A stretch of 30,596 nt of DNA, from assembly GCA_003254885.1 (NCBI GenBank), contig QANT01005914.1, forward strand, positions 1 through 30,596. Direction: 5' to 3'. The position numbers were made by a program, and so were the translations under genes. The notes beneath the pieces are model-generated. The model was not told the origin of the DNA, searched no databases, and saw nothing but the letters and a program-made list of their open reading frames with translations. Origin of the DNA: Purshia tridentata (lineage: Eukaryota; Streptophyta; Magnoliopsida; Rosales; Rosaceae). Positions 1-12,287 of this stretch are shown in pieces (the first letter of the stretch is position 1; each line of letters starts with the position of its first letter).

Positions 1-256
1 GAAAGTAAATGACAAAAAACCCATACCCATGACCCTTATTATCAAAATGGCAAATAGATCAAAAAAAAAAAAGTCTGTGAGAGGCATATGCTGGAAAAGA
101 AACTTATGGCAAAGAGGTAAATATTTTGAAAGAACTTGGGCATAAATTAAAAAGGGAGACAATGACAAAAAAGACCTCAATTAAAGCAAAAAACTCACAA
201 CTCCATATGACTAAGAATTAAAGGGGCAATAAGGGGCAAAACTGTCTTTTTACTGT

Positions 257-297
257 GAACAGTTTAGGAACAGTGCATGATGAACAGTGTGAACAGT
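257..297. repeat. Cluster of four GAACAGT motifs
   Basis: The 7-mer GAACAGT occurs at 257-263, 268-274, 282-288 and 291-297, that is, four copies in 41 bp with irregular spacing (11, 14 and 9 bp between starts). It looks like degenerate repeat DNA, for example part of a transposable element end. A protein-binding array is possible but unsupported. Confidence 0.6.
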
Positions 298-455
298 GCC
301 GGCTTGGATTGCCTTATAGTATATGTAGAATAGGATGCAATTAATGTAATTTACCTATTGGAAGTTGGGCGTAATGGAAAATGGGACAGAACATGCATAG
401 CAAAAGTTTAGTTTATCATAATTACCCAAGGAGGCAAAGGACCCAACAAAAGGAG

Positions 456-612
456 ATTGTATTCCCGTTTTGGTATCCGTTTTGGTATCCGTTTGATACT
501 GGCTTGCAATATGAGTCATGAATGAGAGTCGAGAGAGAGAAAAAGGGATAAAAATAGGAAGGAAGACCAAAATTGCAATCTTGGTACCAAAACAGATACC
601 AAGTCGGGCAAT
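456..612. repeat. Small foldback (MITE-like) element with tandem 12-mers in one arm
   Basis: CCGTTTTGGTAT is present twice in tandem (465-476 and 477-488), followed by a third degenerate copy. The segment at 583-602 carries an inverted imperfect copy, reading GGTATCTGTTTTGGTACC on the minus strand. ATTG lies just outside both arms (456-459 on the plus strand, 609-612 on the minus strand). The spacer is about 90 bp. This fits a foldback or MITE-like unit of about 157 bp; I found no clean target-site duplication. Confidence 0.45.
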
Positions 613-1271
613 TTTTATAAAATTTTGGGAAGGGAAGGAAAAGTAGTAAAAAGAGAAGAATATTTACCTAAGTACTAACTTTGAGCGCTTTGATAATCCT
701 AATGCGCAATTTTTATAATTTATATTTTAGATGAAAAGAAGAGGAAAGAATGGATGATTATAAGATTTTGTGTTTTGATTTTTCAACAAATAAAATTAGA
801 ATTAAAAACTTAAATAGGAAAATGATAAGTTGATTTTGAGTATGCTAAACAAATTTTTGGATATAAATATAAAGACGACTCTCTCTTAAAAAATAAAAAA
901 TGAGGAGTTGGTGTAGAAGTAAAAATATAGAGTTATTCAAATATAGCGTTATATTTCTTGTCTATTTCTATATAGCATCGGCTCTTATTTTTTTTCATAA
1001 AAATCCATAAATATAACTCATATGTTTATAAACCCTTTTGTAACTTTTGTTCCTTAAAAAAAAACAGCTTTTTTTTTTTTGGTCTGATGTTTCAAGTTTC
1101 AACAAAAACCCCTTTTTTCATTTTTCTAAAATCTATTTCTCAATCTGTAAAACCTCACTCTCTCTATCTATCTTCATCTTTTTCCATTTCCCCAAACAAA
1201 TTCTGACCATCGTCAGTTGTCACCGTATCCAAACCCTCACTCCCCAATCCTCTCCGGTCTCCGGTTTACCA

Positions 1272-3665
1272 ATGGATCCGCTTATTCCAATTGCGGTGCT
1301 CTCAGTGCTCATCGGCGCCGTCATCGCCCTCGCCTTCTTCCGAAGCTACTTCCTCAAACGGAGCTCCGAAGTCCAGTCCATTACCAAACCGGAGCTCCCG
1401 TCCGATCCCAAAAAGCACCCCTCCAAGCCTCCCCAGACTAAGAAGTCCCATGCCAAACCTCACTCTCACGCCTCTGATAAGGTAACGCCAACTCTTCAAT
1501 CTTAGACGAATCGTTTTTGAAGTTTCTGTGTTGAATTCTGTGTTTGGCTGCTGAGCATTCGAGAGAAAGTGCATCAGTTTCCGTTTGCTTGAGTTGCATG
1601 TTACTCAGTATCTATGTGTATATGGAACACTAGTTTGTTCTTACTTAAAAGAAAAAAAAAAAAACTTTTTTAATAATTGAATTTGATTTTACTACGATTC
1701 TGTTGGATCATGAAATGTAGGATCAAAACAAGAAACATCATCCGTTGGATGTGAATACCTTGAAAGGTCACGGAGACGCGGTCACTGGCCTGTGTTTTTC
1801 TTCTGACAGCCGGAGTTTGGCAACAGGTAATGGAATCATTTCCACTACTCTGAGCTTAATGCCGCCAATATTTGTCTTTAGATGAGCCATTAGAAATTAT
1901 TTAATATTAGTCCGAATGCTCATGAATCGATTATGAAGTCAAACAATAGATATTTGTTTGCGAGCTGATGGATATTTGTATCATATGGGAAGTCAATCAA
2001 TTTGCAAAAGTTTGACACTTTTTGAATAGCATATGCTGGTGCATGTCTTATTGACTTTGATCATGACTCATCTTATATCTCAATATACTCATGATTTCTT
2101 ACTTTTGCAAACAGCTTGTGCGGATGGAGTGGTCAGGGTATTCAAGTTGGATGATGCTTCGAGTAAAAGTTTCAAGTATGAATTTCAAGAACCCTTGATA
2201 CATTACGACTTCCAAGATAACACTACAGTGTCAGTAATGCTCATGCTTTTTGTTGCTTTTCATTTCTCAAATTCTGCAACTTCCCGCAGGTTTCTGAGAA
2301 TTAATTTGCCTGCTGGAGGTCATCCAGTAGCAGTTTCATTTTCTGATGATGCATCGTCTATTGTTGTGGCTTCTCAATCACCTTTGTCCGGTTCTTCTTT
2401 GTACATGTATGGAGAGGAAAAACCCGATTCTTCCAATGATAAGCAGCAATCCAAGCTTCCTCTCCCTGAAATCAAGTGGGAACATCACAAAGTTCATGAG
2501 AAACTAGGTATTCTTACCCTATCTGGGACCACTGCAAGTTACGGCAGTGCTGATGGGAGTACAATTATTGCTTCTTGTTCAGAAGGTATCTTCTTGTTTT
2601 TTATCCTGAATTAGAAATTGCATGCATGTCTTTTATTTGAAATGTTGCTATTTTTATGTCGCTTGATACATTTTCATGCCCATTCTTGTGGTTTGTTATT
2701 TATTTATTTTTTTTTTTACACTTTAGGGACCGACATCATACTTTGGCATGGTAAAACTGGCAAGAGCCTAGGGCATGTTGACACAAATCAGTTGAAAAAC
2801 AACATGGCTGCTATATCACCAAATGGGCGTTTCATTGCTGCTGCAGCTTTTACTGCAGATGTGAAGGTAATTATCTCTAATCTGTTCATTGGCTGTATAA
2901 AAGTCCACCAGCAATATCGGGTATTTAAGGAACTTCCAAATTAATAGAAGTTCCATGTTTTAAGAGTTTTTTAAGTATCATGTTAAGGGTTGTGTCATCA
3001 TGTTCATTATGGGTTTCAGATGCACTTCTTCATTCAATTGATTACTTATTTAAATAAAGATGTTTACTTTGATCACAAGAGAAGACATACATGCTAATTT
3101 CAACAGTTTCTTTCATTGCATGTCATCTGACACTCATGCAATTATGTGGATCGAGATACTTTTATTATCTATGCATGTAGTCCTATGCTCCTATTTATTG
3201 GACATGTGCAAAGGAGCTATTTGAAAAACTTCTGCGACACACAAATCCTTTATAGAAGTCCATGGGTTAAGTTGACATGGCATCGAGTTCAGTAATAAAG
3301 ACACATAATGGTGCCAGGTATCCTCATCAGATGTGGATACAAAAGTCAATACCTTGAAAATTTGAAATCTATGATCATTTCCCTTAGTAACTTGATTCTT
3401 CTATTGATGCATACTTATCAGTTATCATACCTGTGTCTTCATTAGTAACTTTCTAGATACCATAACTGACTTTGGTGTTTGCTTAAAATGTTAAAGGAAC
3501 AAGGTGCTTTATGCCATATATTTAAACTGAACTTGTTAACTCACAGACTTTTCTTGGCAGGTGTGGGAGATCGTATATTCAAAGGATGGTTCAGTCAAGG
3601 AGGTCTCAAAAGCTATGCAACTTAAAGGGCATAAGGTTATTTAAGGGATCCTTAAAGGAAGGGCC

Positions 3666-3703
<38 letters not shown>

Positions 3704-6120
3704 AATATTACAAATTATGAAACAAATTGCAGCTTAGCTTGAGTGCTATAGTACATGCGTTTTTTACTTTTTTTGTTTCTTTGCTTTTTTTTTAATGGCC
3801 AGAATTTGTGTCTTTTAAAAGTACAACATCTTGCTTTGATTTATATGTTTATTTGTGTTTTTCCCCTATATTTTTAATCATTGGTATCACTGAATTATTT
3901 TTAGCAACTTCTGAAGATTGTGATTTTGGTTCGGTTGTGGGCTGATGCTTGAATTGTATTTGCTATATCTTAAATCTTTTGGTTGTTTTTCAGAGTGCAG
4001 TAACTTGGTTATGCTTTACTCCAAACTCAGAACAAATCATTACAGCATCCAAAGATGGTTCAATAAGAATTTGGAATATCAATGGTATGTATTACGTAAG
4101 AAGGTTTTGTTCTGTATTTTTTCCGTCTTTTGTCATGTAACAAACGGATAATAGTAAAAAACAGCCCTCTCCCTTGAAGCACAGACAAACACGTGCACCT
4201 ATGTAATCTATGTCTAACTCATGGATTATATATCAACTGTCTTATAGACATAGTAGTACATGGGCACTAGTAAGTCAAAACATGAATCTTGAGTCATTCT
4301 CTTGCACCAGTCTCTTTCTGCCATGTGCTCAAATCAAGGGAAAACACTTCCATTGATACAAACAATAATTGTGATCCTTCAATTTTATTGTATAGTTATG
4401 ATTATTAGATTATTCTGGAAATTTATTTCGTCTAATTAATAGATGGATCATGCTTTCATGTAGGGTAATAATTTCCTTTGTTTATTTCTGTGGTTTTAGG
4501 TCATAATGAACTATGTTTGGAAGGGAATAAGTAGTAGTTGCAACGATTATGGTTTAGGTTCTCAATAAAAGAATCTGGTAACTACCATGTATATTGAACA
4601 GTAAGCCTGTAATATATAACTTGTGCATTGGTGTCAGTTATCTCTTATGGTTCTGGGATAGAAACAATTTTTTGTTAAATGAAATTGCTGTTCTGCATGG
4701 CTCATACAAAAATTGATCACATTTATGGGTTTCTTTTGTTTCTGATATCTTGTTTTGTATTTTTAATTTCCCTTACTAACCTTCTTATTATCTGCTCTCT
4801 CAAAGTTCGGTACCATCTCGATGAGGATCCAAAAACTCTGAAGGTTTTTCCAATTCCACTTGACTTAAATGGCGCTGCTGTGCACTATGATCGACTTGGT
4901 TTATCCCCTGATGGAAAAATATTGGCAGCAACCCATGGCTCAACATTGCAGTGGTTATGTGTTGAAACTGGAAAGGTTTTGGACACAGCTGACAAAGCTC
5001 ATGATGGTATGCTTGAGCATCCGAGTTTTTTATTCTTTATTATCATTCCATGTTTTTCTTGGTTTTCTAATACTCTGTTAGGTAGCTTATGATTAAAATT
5101 TAGCTTCTATTTTCTACACTTGTATGATAGTTCCTGTGGCCTAGTCAAGTTGCTCTTCATATTCTGTGGACTAATATGAACTCAATTATTCAAGTGAGAA
5201 TGATTTGATCATTTAGGTTTAATGTTTGATTGAGCACAAGATGATCATAAGAAACTGCTCTATTCTTGAAAGGTAATATATGCGTTGGTTAGCAAGACAT
5301 ATAATATATACTGAAGATTCAAGTTGATCTTACATGTTACTTTGGTCAGATGAGGGGGGTGGGGTTATGATTTCTTTCATCTTAACCTCTATTTCAGTTT
5401 GGCATTGAGCATTGGATTGATGGATTATTAACCCTGAAATAGTCTCATTGTGAATGTCCCTTTAATCTTTGTCCTTTTCATGCAGGTGATATCACATGCA
5501 TTTCATGGGCACCCAATACTGTTCCAATGGGTAATTCGCTCACCTTGAATATTTTAAAATAATTGAGTATATTTTTCATTTTCAATGGCTGAACTCCACA
5601 TATCCTACTTAGAGAACCCCCAACTGAGAAGTCTGTGGCTAACCTGAATATTTTATCCATATTAAAATCCCTGTGCATCTAGCAGCCTGTGAATATGCTT
5701 TAGTACATTCTGTTTCTTAAAAGCGATTAGGAACAATTTAAAGATCAATTGACAATTGTGTTGATGGAATTTATTTTAAAATGTGTAAACATATGCCCTT
5801 CAACTAGGACAATCCAATTATACGTATCAAGGATAATATTGGTGATTAGTTGGAGAGATTGGATTCTCAAGACTATCCAACTAAATACAATTTGGCTGGA
5901 AGTAGCCCTGGTTAAACTTAATCCGGAGCTATTTTCTCCACCTGTTGTGTGCCATGTGCTGTAGTTTATTAATCAATGCTTTTTATTGTTGCTTCTAAGA
6001 TAATAATATTGTATCATAATTCTCCTATCCACAGGTGATAAGAAAGTATTGGTTTTGGCAACATCAAGTACCGATAAGAAGGTAAAACTGTGGGCTGCGC
6101 CATCCCTCCATGCATCATAA
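1272..6120 (+). CDS. TBL2: Transducin beta-like protein 2 (TBL2)-type WD40 protein with N-terminal membrane anchor
   Basis: Ten exons give 436 aa: 1272-1481, 1721-1826, 2115-2175, 2290-2585, 2727-2866, 3561-3635, 3994-4084, 4806-5006, 5486-5530, 6035-6120. All introns are GT-AG and phase stays continuous to TAA. Residues about 4-28 form a hydrophobic segment (IAVLSVLIGAVIALAFF) that fits a signal anchor. A basic, Pro- and Ser-rich linker follows, then the WD40 propeller. Repeat signatures include LKGHGDAVTGLCFSSDSRSL, DIILWHGKTGK, VWEIV, IRIWNIN and the C-terminal KVKLWAAPS. Animal TBL2 is an ER-anchored WD40 protein linked to the unfolded-protein response. A similar ER location is inferred here; plant function is not established. 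The ATG at 1272 was chosen because it is the first in-frame ATG that starts the anchor. The model is firm; the exact role is uncertain. Confidence 0.9.
3669..3700. repeat. (AT)16 microsatellite in TBL2 intron 6
   Basis: A perfect AT dinucleotide run of 16 units lies 34 bp after the intron 6 donor. It is probably length-polymorphic. Confidence 0.95.
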
Positions 6121-8489
6121 AGGGATCTTGTAGACGCGTATCGAGCTAATGCATGGCATGGACCTCCTGATCTGACCTAGAGAGCTTTACTAGAGAGCTG
6201 CTTCACAAATTCTATAGGTCTAGGGGCAGAACATATGAAGGACTTGAGGGGCATGGCCCTGCAAAAGTTTTGAAAAACGAAAATGCAATAGAAGTTTTAG
6301 AATACCCTTCTACTGTTCTACAGATTAATGTGTTGAGCGTGTGTTATTTGTAAAAACTCTTTTTATTCTCTTCTATTCTATTATTCTCATGAATAGGTTA
6401 CAGCTCAACTTCCATTCTCATGAAGGAGAGAACGATGAGAGATAGAGTAAGGAGACGGGGCTCGGAGAGAGTGAGAGATAGAGGATGAAATAGCACGTGT
6501 TAATAGATGTTAGACATGTAATAAATTGGGCTTCTACTTAATATCTAAATTAACTGGATTTCTATTTAACAATCTTCTAATTTTTGGACTTACAACTTAC
6601 AAAGTAATTTATTAATAAAATTAGAGCAAATTATAATTTAATACTTCAACTTTACATGATTCTTAAAGGAATTTTCAAAACTCGCAGTTTACTATCTTAA
6701 TTTTCATTTTGTGTCAATTTTATACTTCCGTTATTATCTCAGTTAATGGGGACGTTGATGTGGTGTGCTGAATGTGAATAGATGAGCTTAGTTGAATACA
6801 CAAATGGATGAAAATGAAAGCTTTAATCTTTGAAATCTGATTTTTGACCATCCACTTTGACTCCATGCCAGACAAAGCCATCCAACAAACTCTTTCAAGA
6901 CCAGTTGTTGCTCGTTGTCGTAAGATCACTTCAAGCAATCACCTATCCACCAGGGACTACAACTAATACTTTCTTGGCGTCAGCTTCACATTTACTTTAT
7001 TTTGCTAACAATTGGCTGTAATTATCATGTGGCATAGTATTTGCTGCATGCCAATTGCCTCTTCTGGAACTCATGGACTGTGGCATGACCATGGATTCTG
7101 GTCATTACCAAAAGCTGAATGTTCTAATGCTTAATCATGTGTATTTTGTATATCAATTATTATGAGTTTCTCTGATTCATATCGGAGTGTGGCCTAATCG
7201 CAATACGTTGGGAGAATCACCAGAAGATCGACTTATATTTTGCTGATACAATTTTTCAAAATTTTGGTGGTATATGCTTGCTTCATTCTAATCAACTATC
7301 AGTCTACCAAGTGGCCGGGCAGAAATGAAATCTTTTGGCATTACTCGAGCCCCATGCACATGCAGTGTAAATAAGTTGTATGTATAGGTTGCTTCAATCA
7401 AGTAGATAAGATTATTGAAAAACTACAAGCTCTCATCGACTTGCCTGCATATAACAACATAAATATGGAGGCGTTTTCTAAATAACATTATAGAGTTTTT
7501 TTTTTTTTTTTTTTCAAAATCGTTGATATTGACTATTAGAAAATAGTTAATTTCTTAGAAGGAAAAAAGTCCAGATTTATGGTTGAAAACAATTATTTCC
7601 AATTGTAAACAAGAAAGGGAATGTTAACTATCTTCTTCTTTTTCTACCTTTTTGTTCTACCTTCTTTCTTATTAGTTTCATTTCGAACATATAGTTTTGT
7701 GATAAAACTGTTCATTTTCTTGATCACATTTTTAAACATCATTTTTTTTTAAAAAAAAAATCAATCAAATCATAAATTAATTGTTTAGTTATATAACTGT
7801 TAATGATAAAAAAAATCGTTATCATATAAATAGACAATAAATGTAACTTCTACTTAAACAATTTATAAAATAAAACGGTAAATGTAATTGCTATTAAAAT
7901 AATCTAAATCTTTATAATAGTTATATGACTAAATAATTTTCGATTTTTTTGCAAAACTTATATTTAAAGAGTGATCTAAAAAATGAATAATCTACGTCAT
8001 GGAATAAAAATTACAGAAGGTGGAATGAGAAAATAGAAAGAGGAACGTAGCTGGAATTCCTCTTCATTTTCTGGCCTCCTCCCTAAATTGGATCATAAAA
8101 TACATTACTAAAATAAAAAGTTGCTTTAAAATAAATAAAGAAAAAATAGGTAAAGAATCCGTCGGATATTATATTTGGAGATTTATAACGAAAGACACAA
8201 CTGAATAAAGACAATGAAAAGAAAAAACGTTGCTTTGTAAGAAAGAAAGTCTTACCAAGAAAAACAAGGGAAAGAAAGAAAAAAACAAAAAAAGAAGTTT
8301 CTAGGAAGAAAAGTAACCGAGTAACAATAGGAGAATAGTCTTATAACTAAGCCCTATATATAAATCACACGCACAAGCTCAGCTTTTCACCCAGAAAAGA
8401 AATCAACTGATCAGAATAACCAGAAGAAGAATTTGGCTAATTGATAAAGAATTGAAGAGATCGACAAAGAGGAAGCAAATATATTGTAT
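6121..8489. other. Gene-poor spacer and SAP promoter region
   Basis: The first few hundred bases should be the TBL2 3' UTR. A purine-rich GAGAGA tract follows at about 6425-6485. Bases about 6630-6960 resemble low-complexity or transposon-derived plant DNA, but I cannot name an element. A T-run occurs at about 7496-7514 and the DNA is very AT-rich to 8340. The last 150 bp hold a TATA box and the SAP leader. I see no supported gene on either strand. Confidence 0.6.
8355..8364 (+). promoter_or_regulatory. TATA box of the SAP gene
   Basis: TATATATAAA is embedded in CCCTATATATAAATCAC, 126 bp before the SAP start codon. This implies a transcription start near 8390-8400 and a purine-rich leader of about 95 nt with no obvious intron. 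Confidence 0.7.
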
Positions 8490-8909
8490 ATGGATCAGTC
8501 GCAAAACAACATGGACGTGCATCCACTGTGTGCAAACGGTTGCGGCTTCTATGGCTCTGTGGAAAACAAGAAGCTGTGCTCAAAGTGCAATAGAGATTAT
8601 CTGAAGCAAGAACTCAAGGTTACTCAGTCAGCTAGGAAACAACCTCCTACTGCTGCAGCTGAAGTTTATTCAGCGCCTTCTTTGCAGCAAACTAATTCTT
8701 CAATCGGTGTGAAGAAGATGAGGTGCCAGAGCTGCAACAAAAGGGTTGGGTTGTTGGGATTCAGCTGCCGCTGTGGTGGTGTGTTCTGTGGGATGCACCG
8801 CTACTCGGAAGAACACTCGTGCCATATTGATCTCAAGATGGCTGGGCGAGATGTTTTGGCCAAGCAAAACCCACTCTGCAAGGGTGACAAGATGAAATGG
8901 AGGGTTTAG
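8490..8909 (+). CDS. A20/AN1 zinc-finger stress-associated protein (SAP)
   Basis: This is a single exon of 139 aa, intronless like most plant SAP genes. The A20 finger has C14-x3-C18-x11-C30-x2-C33. The AN1 finger starts at C79-x2-C82, continues with C93-x-C95, C100 and H103, and ends H109-x-C111; all zinc ligands are present. The linker (residues about 44-76) is Ala-, Ser- and Gln-rich and poorly conserved, as in the family. Plant SAPs bind ubiquitin through A20, can act as E3 ligases or redox-sensitive regulators, and are induced by salt, cold, drought and wounding; this is family knowledge. The start at 8490 is the first ATG of the frame; Met8 (8511) is a possible alternative. The C-terminus DKMKWRV differs from the more usual DKLEKI-type ending. 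I cannot assign an orthologue number. Confidence 0.96.
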   Translation: MDQSQNNMDVHPLCANGCGFYGSVENKKLCSKCNRDYLKQELKVTQSARKQPPTAAAEVYSAPSLQQTNSSIGVKKMRCQSCNKRVGLLGFSCRCGGVFCGMHRYSEEHSCHIDLKMAGRDVLAKQNPLCKGDKMKWRV

Positions 8910-9200
8910 ATTTTAAATAGATATAGAAATTGTAGGAATTGGCTATGGTTGTCTCATTGCATATATATGTCTAGGATAGCTAGATAGGGTTCAAGTGTAC
9001 TTGTAAAATGTGCACTTAAGTTCTTTTATCTTTTTTGTTGATTTGAACGTGAAAGTTTAGTTTGGTTTTATTTTGGAATAAGAAATTGTTGAGTTACATA
9101 ATTTCTGTTCATACCAATACATCATTTAGATATATACACACACATTTGGAAATCTTCTTTTGCCATATATCTGAATCTTGATTGCGCGTTGAAACGATAC
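8910..9200. other. Convergent 3' region between SAP and GSTZ
   Basis: This 291 bp AT-rich spacer separates two tail-to-tail genes and presumably holds both 3' UTRs and polyadenylation signals. I see nothing else in it apart from a short alternating TA/CA stretch near 9130-9145. Confidence 0.6.
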
Positions 9201-12143
9201 CTAATCAGTGAGATTGACAGCATCTGGTTGTCTTTCAGGCGCTGAAGCTTCAAATTCTGGTAAAGTCTTGTATGCTTCGTACACCATACTTAAAGTTGGA
9301 TACTTGGACTGCACAAAAAATTTAAAATAAATTTGTTTTGCGCTTCTGTTTTCTAAATGCACGTTTGGGTTTGCATGCTTGTGTGAATTGGTCTGTTGCA
9401 AACTATAAGTGCCTGAATGAGTTATTTGCTCCACATTCAATGTTTGTCATAGTTAATAATAATTAACATGTGTGATTCTTATTATAAAAGCTAATCATAA
9501 TCAACTTTTGAGATATGTGACATGCATTGAGTGGAGTGAAAATGTTACACTACGGTTAGTAAAGATGATGAACAAAAATATTGTTCGCAACCCTAAAGAA
9601 ACATGCAAAGAAATCAAAATATAATCCTTTTTTTCTGAATAATTAAGACATCCACATATAATCAAACGAGAGGGGATGTGGGGGCAACATGTGTATGAAC
9701 AGTTAACAACTGCCCATGAAGTTATTTGGTGGAATTTACAGAGAACACACAGCTCTGAAGACAGAGTCGAATGAAATTACTGGTGTAATAACGTAGAAAA
9801 AAAAATTCACAACCAAATAAAAGAATAAGAAAACGAAAAAGAGTTTACCATGTTAATATTGAACCCTGCAGTAGCTACAGCAATTTGTGGAGCCAAGAAC
9901 ACGTCAGCCTGCAAGTAAAAACCTTTAACTGATCAGTTTCTGCTTTAAAAAACATTAATTCAAATGAATTCATATACAAAGACATCCAGGCATTATGGAG
10001 ATATCAAATTGCCACCATTGATGTCATCCAACAATATCTTAGGATCATAGCTTAGGTAAGAAACATTTTATTTTTGTCAATTCACATTGGTTCAAACAAA
10101 AACAATTAAGATGGAATTGATTTTTTCTGGAAATCAAAAAAGAATCACAGAGCATTCAGAAGAGAGACCATATACAGTTCATCTCCTGTGGCATATCTGC
10201 CAGCAAAGTCCTTCAGCAACTTCTCAAGAGCTACAAATGACAAGAAGAAATCATGTAAGCATCAAAACATAGAAACATTTAACCTTTAATATTTCACATG
10301 ATGAAAATAAAATATATGTGTACATCCATACACACACACCCTCAATAAAACAAGAAATAAGCAAGAACATGCAGAGAATTCACTCACCGAGGAAACCTTT
10401 TTCTATATTCAATTGAGCCCATGATAGCCTCTCTTCAGGACCAATCTTTTCCTCAATATACTTCTACAGAAACAAAGAATAATGACATATGCATGAATAT
10501 AAAATCAAGGATAACAGCATGGGTACAAGTATTAAAACCAATCTTCATTTTTAAATACATAAGGAAACAGAATATACCAGCACTGAGAGCATATGAAGAG
10601 GCTGTATATCAGAGCTAATAATGTTTGCAGCCTGTGACAATATTATTCACTAATTAACTAGTCACCAATGAAAAATAATGTCATGAAGAATCATTCTTAA
10701 CTTCAACAACTACTTCACCTCTCTCATCACCTCTTTCATTTATCAGAACAAGATAAGCTATTTAGTACGTCATTCTACAACATGATTTAATTGAAGAGTA
10801 AAAAAACAAAGGAAACACCAAGAAAAACAAAAACAAAAACAAAAAAAACTTCAGATAGAGGCTTTTAATTCCTTAGGGACCTGAGCCAACTCATGACTCA
10901 TGAGCTACCTGATTTTCCTTCCCACAAACCTCCCAAGGCCATTAAACTTAGAAAATCCATCAGCCTACTACATAACACAGTAAGCTCCTTTTTTGTAGTT
11001 GCATTATGCTGTCATTTCTAAGATTTCTGAATCTAGAGCTTACATTGTGCAAGGTGCAAACGCGTAACATTGGAAATTGTGCTAGTCAATATAAGGTTCT
11101 GAAACTTTTCAAATGGACTTCACATTGAGAGAAATGAAATTGAGAACCGACTTTACCTGGAAATTAAGAGCTTTTAGCCGAGGGTCAACTGGCAATAACG
11201 GTCTCAGTGGATACTTCTCCTCCAGATACTAATCAAGAACCACAAGAACACATTGTACTCAGACAACAGAACGAAGGAGACACAAGTAGAGCATTCACAA
11301 ACTATATGTACATGGTCAAATATGAAGTTAAACCTATGATTCATTTTCCAACAAACGACACTAACCAGCAATATTGCATACGAGTCAGAAACCACCACAT
11401 CACCATCAACCAACACCGGAACAAAACGAAGAGGATTCAACCGCTGAAACTCTGTAAGTCACGCATAAAAAAAAAAAGGCTTTAACTTATTAAATCTTGG
11501 AAACAGAAAACATAAGAACTATTGTTTTCATTTTGATATATAGAAAATGGCTTGAGATAAGCATAACATCTCTCTTCAAATTCACCTGGACTAAACTGCT
11601 CTCCTTTTGCAAGGTTCACTGGTTTGTACTCGTACGGAAGTCCTAAACATTCGATTTAACAACAAAAACTGAAACCAAGTAAAAATTCCAATGCAACATG
11701 ATTTGCAGTCATATTTGGCAAATGAATTACAATCGACCACAATGATTATCGAATTTCTTTTATAACACTTAAATAAGAATATAATCAAATATTAAAAATT
11801 CGCTGAAATACGTAAAATTCAGTCATACTTCATATTTTTTATGAATGCTTTTAATCACGAATTTTGAAATTCAGGATCACGCAAAAGATAGAAAAAAAAG
11901 AAAGATTAAAAATAACTTTTTAAAAGAAAATGCAGACCTTTAAGATTTAGAGCGAAGCGGACGCGCCAAGAGCAGGAGCTCTGCCAGTAGGAATAGAGCA
12001 AGAGCTTTGAAGAAGACGATAATGAATTTTCCATATTTTTCTTCAGAAAAAAAACCAATATTAATGTATAAATATATAAATAAAAGAGAAATGAAAATAA
12101 ATACTGAAAATTTTGGTACCTGCTTCTTGCTGCTGGCTCCCAT
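9201..12143 (-). CDS. GSTZ1: Zeta-class glutathione S-transferase (maleylacetoacetate isomerase type)
   Basis: Exons in transcript order: 12143-12120, 12040-11938, 11642-11586, 11451-11366, 11228-11157, 10631-10578, 10463-10388, 10230-10169, 9908-9849, 9308-9201. Together they encode 233 aa; starting instead at ATG 12034 gives 223 aa, close to the roughly 221 aa usual for the family. The N-terminal thioredoxin-like domain has the zeta signature SSCSWRVRFALNLKG (catalytic Ser/Cys, residues 29-43 of the long form), a cis-Pro region FVPVLVDGD and DSYAILLYLEEKYP. The helical C-terminal domain has YIEEK, YATGDE and ADVFLAPQI. Zeta GSTs isomerise maleylacetoacetate in tyrosine breakdown and dehalogenate dichloroacetate, usually in the cytosol or peroxisome. 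The gene is head-to-head with FKBP43 across a 500 bp shared promoter. Whether the 79-nt first intron is used decides the N-terminus. Confidence 0.92.
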
Positions 12144-12262
12144 GGCTCTGCTCTGCGTGTCTCAACTCTCAACTCTGAAATGTCCAATTTCTAGTCAATT
12201 TTTAAAAGAACGACCAACTTTTGCTGACTATTTTCGTTTTTCCATTTATAATTTACAATAGA

Positions 12263-12268
12263 CACGTG
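12263..12268. promoter_or_regulatory. G-box CACGTG
   Basis: Palindromic CACGTG within ACACGTGT, about 120 bp upstream of the GSTZ long-form start and 375 bp upstream of FKBP43. G-boxes bind bZIP and bHLH factors; activity here is inferred. Confidence 0.5.
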
Positions 12269-12287
12269 TTTAAATTGAAGAAGGGGG

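Larger units (their letters stand above)
1..1271. other. AT-rich upstream region of the TBL2-like gene
   Basis: No coding region is supported here; the short reading frames have no recognisable family. The stretch holds a cluster of GAACAGT motifs (257-297), a foldback structure (about 456-612), and then very AT-rich DNA from about 660 to 1040. From about 1040 to 1271 the sequence becomes pyrimidine-rich and CT-rich, as is typical of a plant promoter and 5' leader ahead of the start codon at 1272. I cannot fix a TATA box or transcription start. Confidence 0.6.

Noticed and set aside
5478..5964. Short open frames inside TBL2 intron 9 and around exon 9
   Set aside because: They have no family signature and lie between well-supported splice sites of the TBL2-like gene.
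6720..6938. Minus-strand frame of about 72 codons in the spacer after TBL2
   Set aside because: No domain, no exon partners and low-complexity flanks; at most a decayed repeat fragment.
11207..11485. Plus-strand frame of 92 codons
   Set aside because: It is antisense to GSTZ exons at 11366-11451 and 11157-11228, which fit the enzyme family far better.
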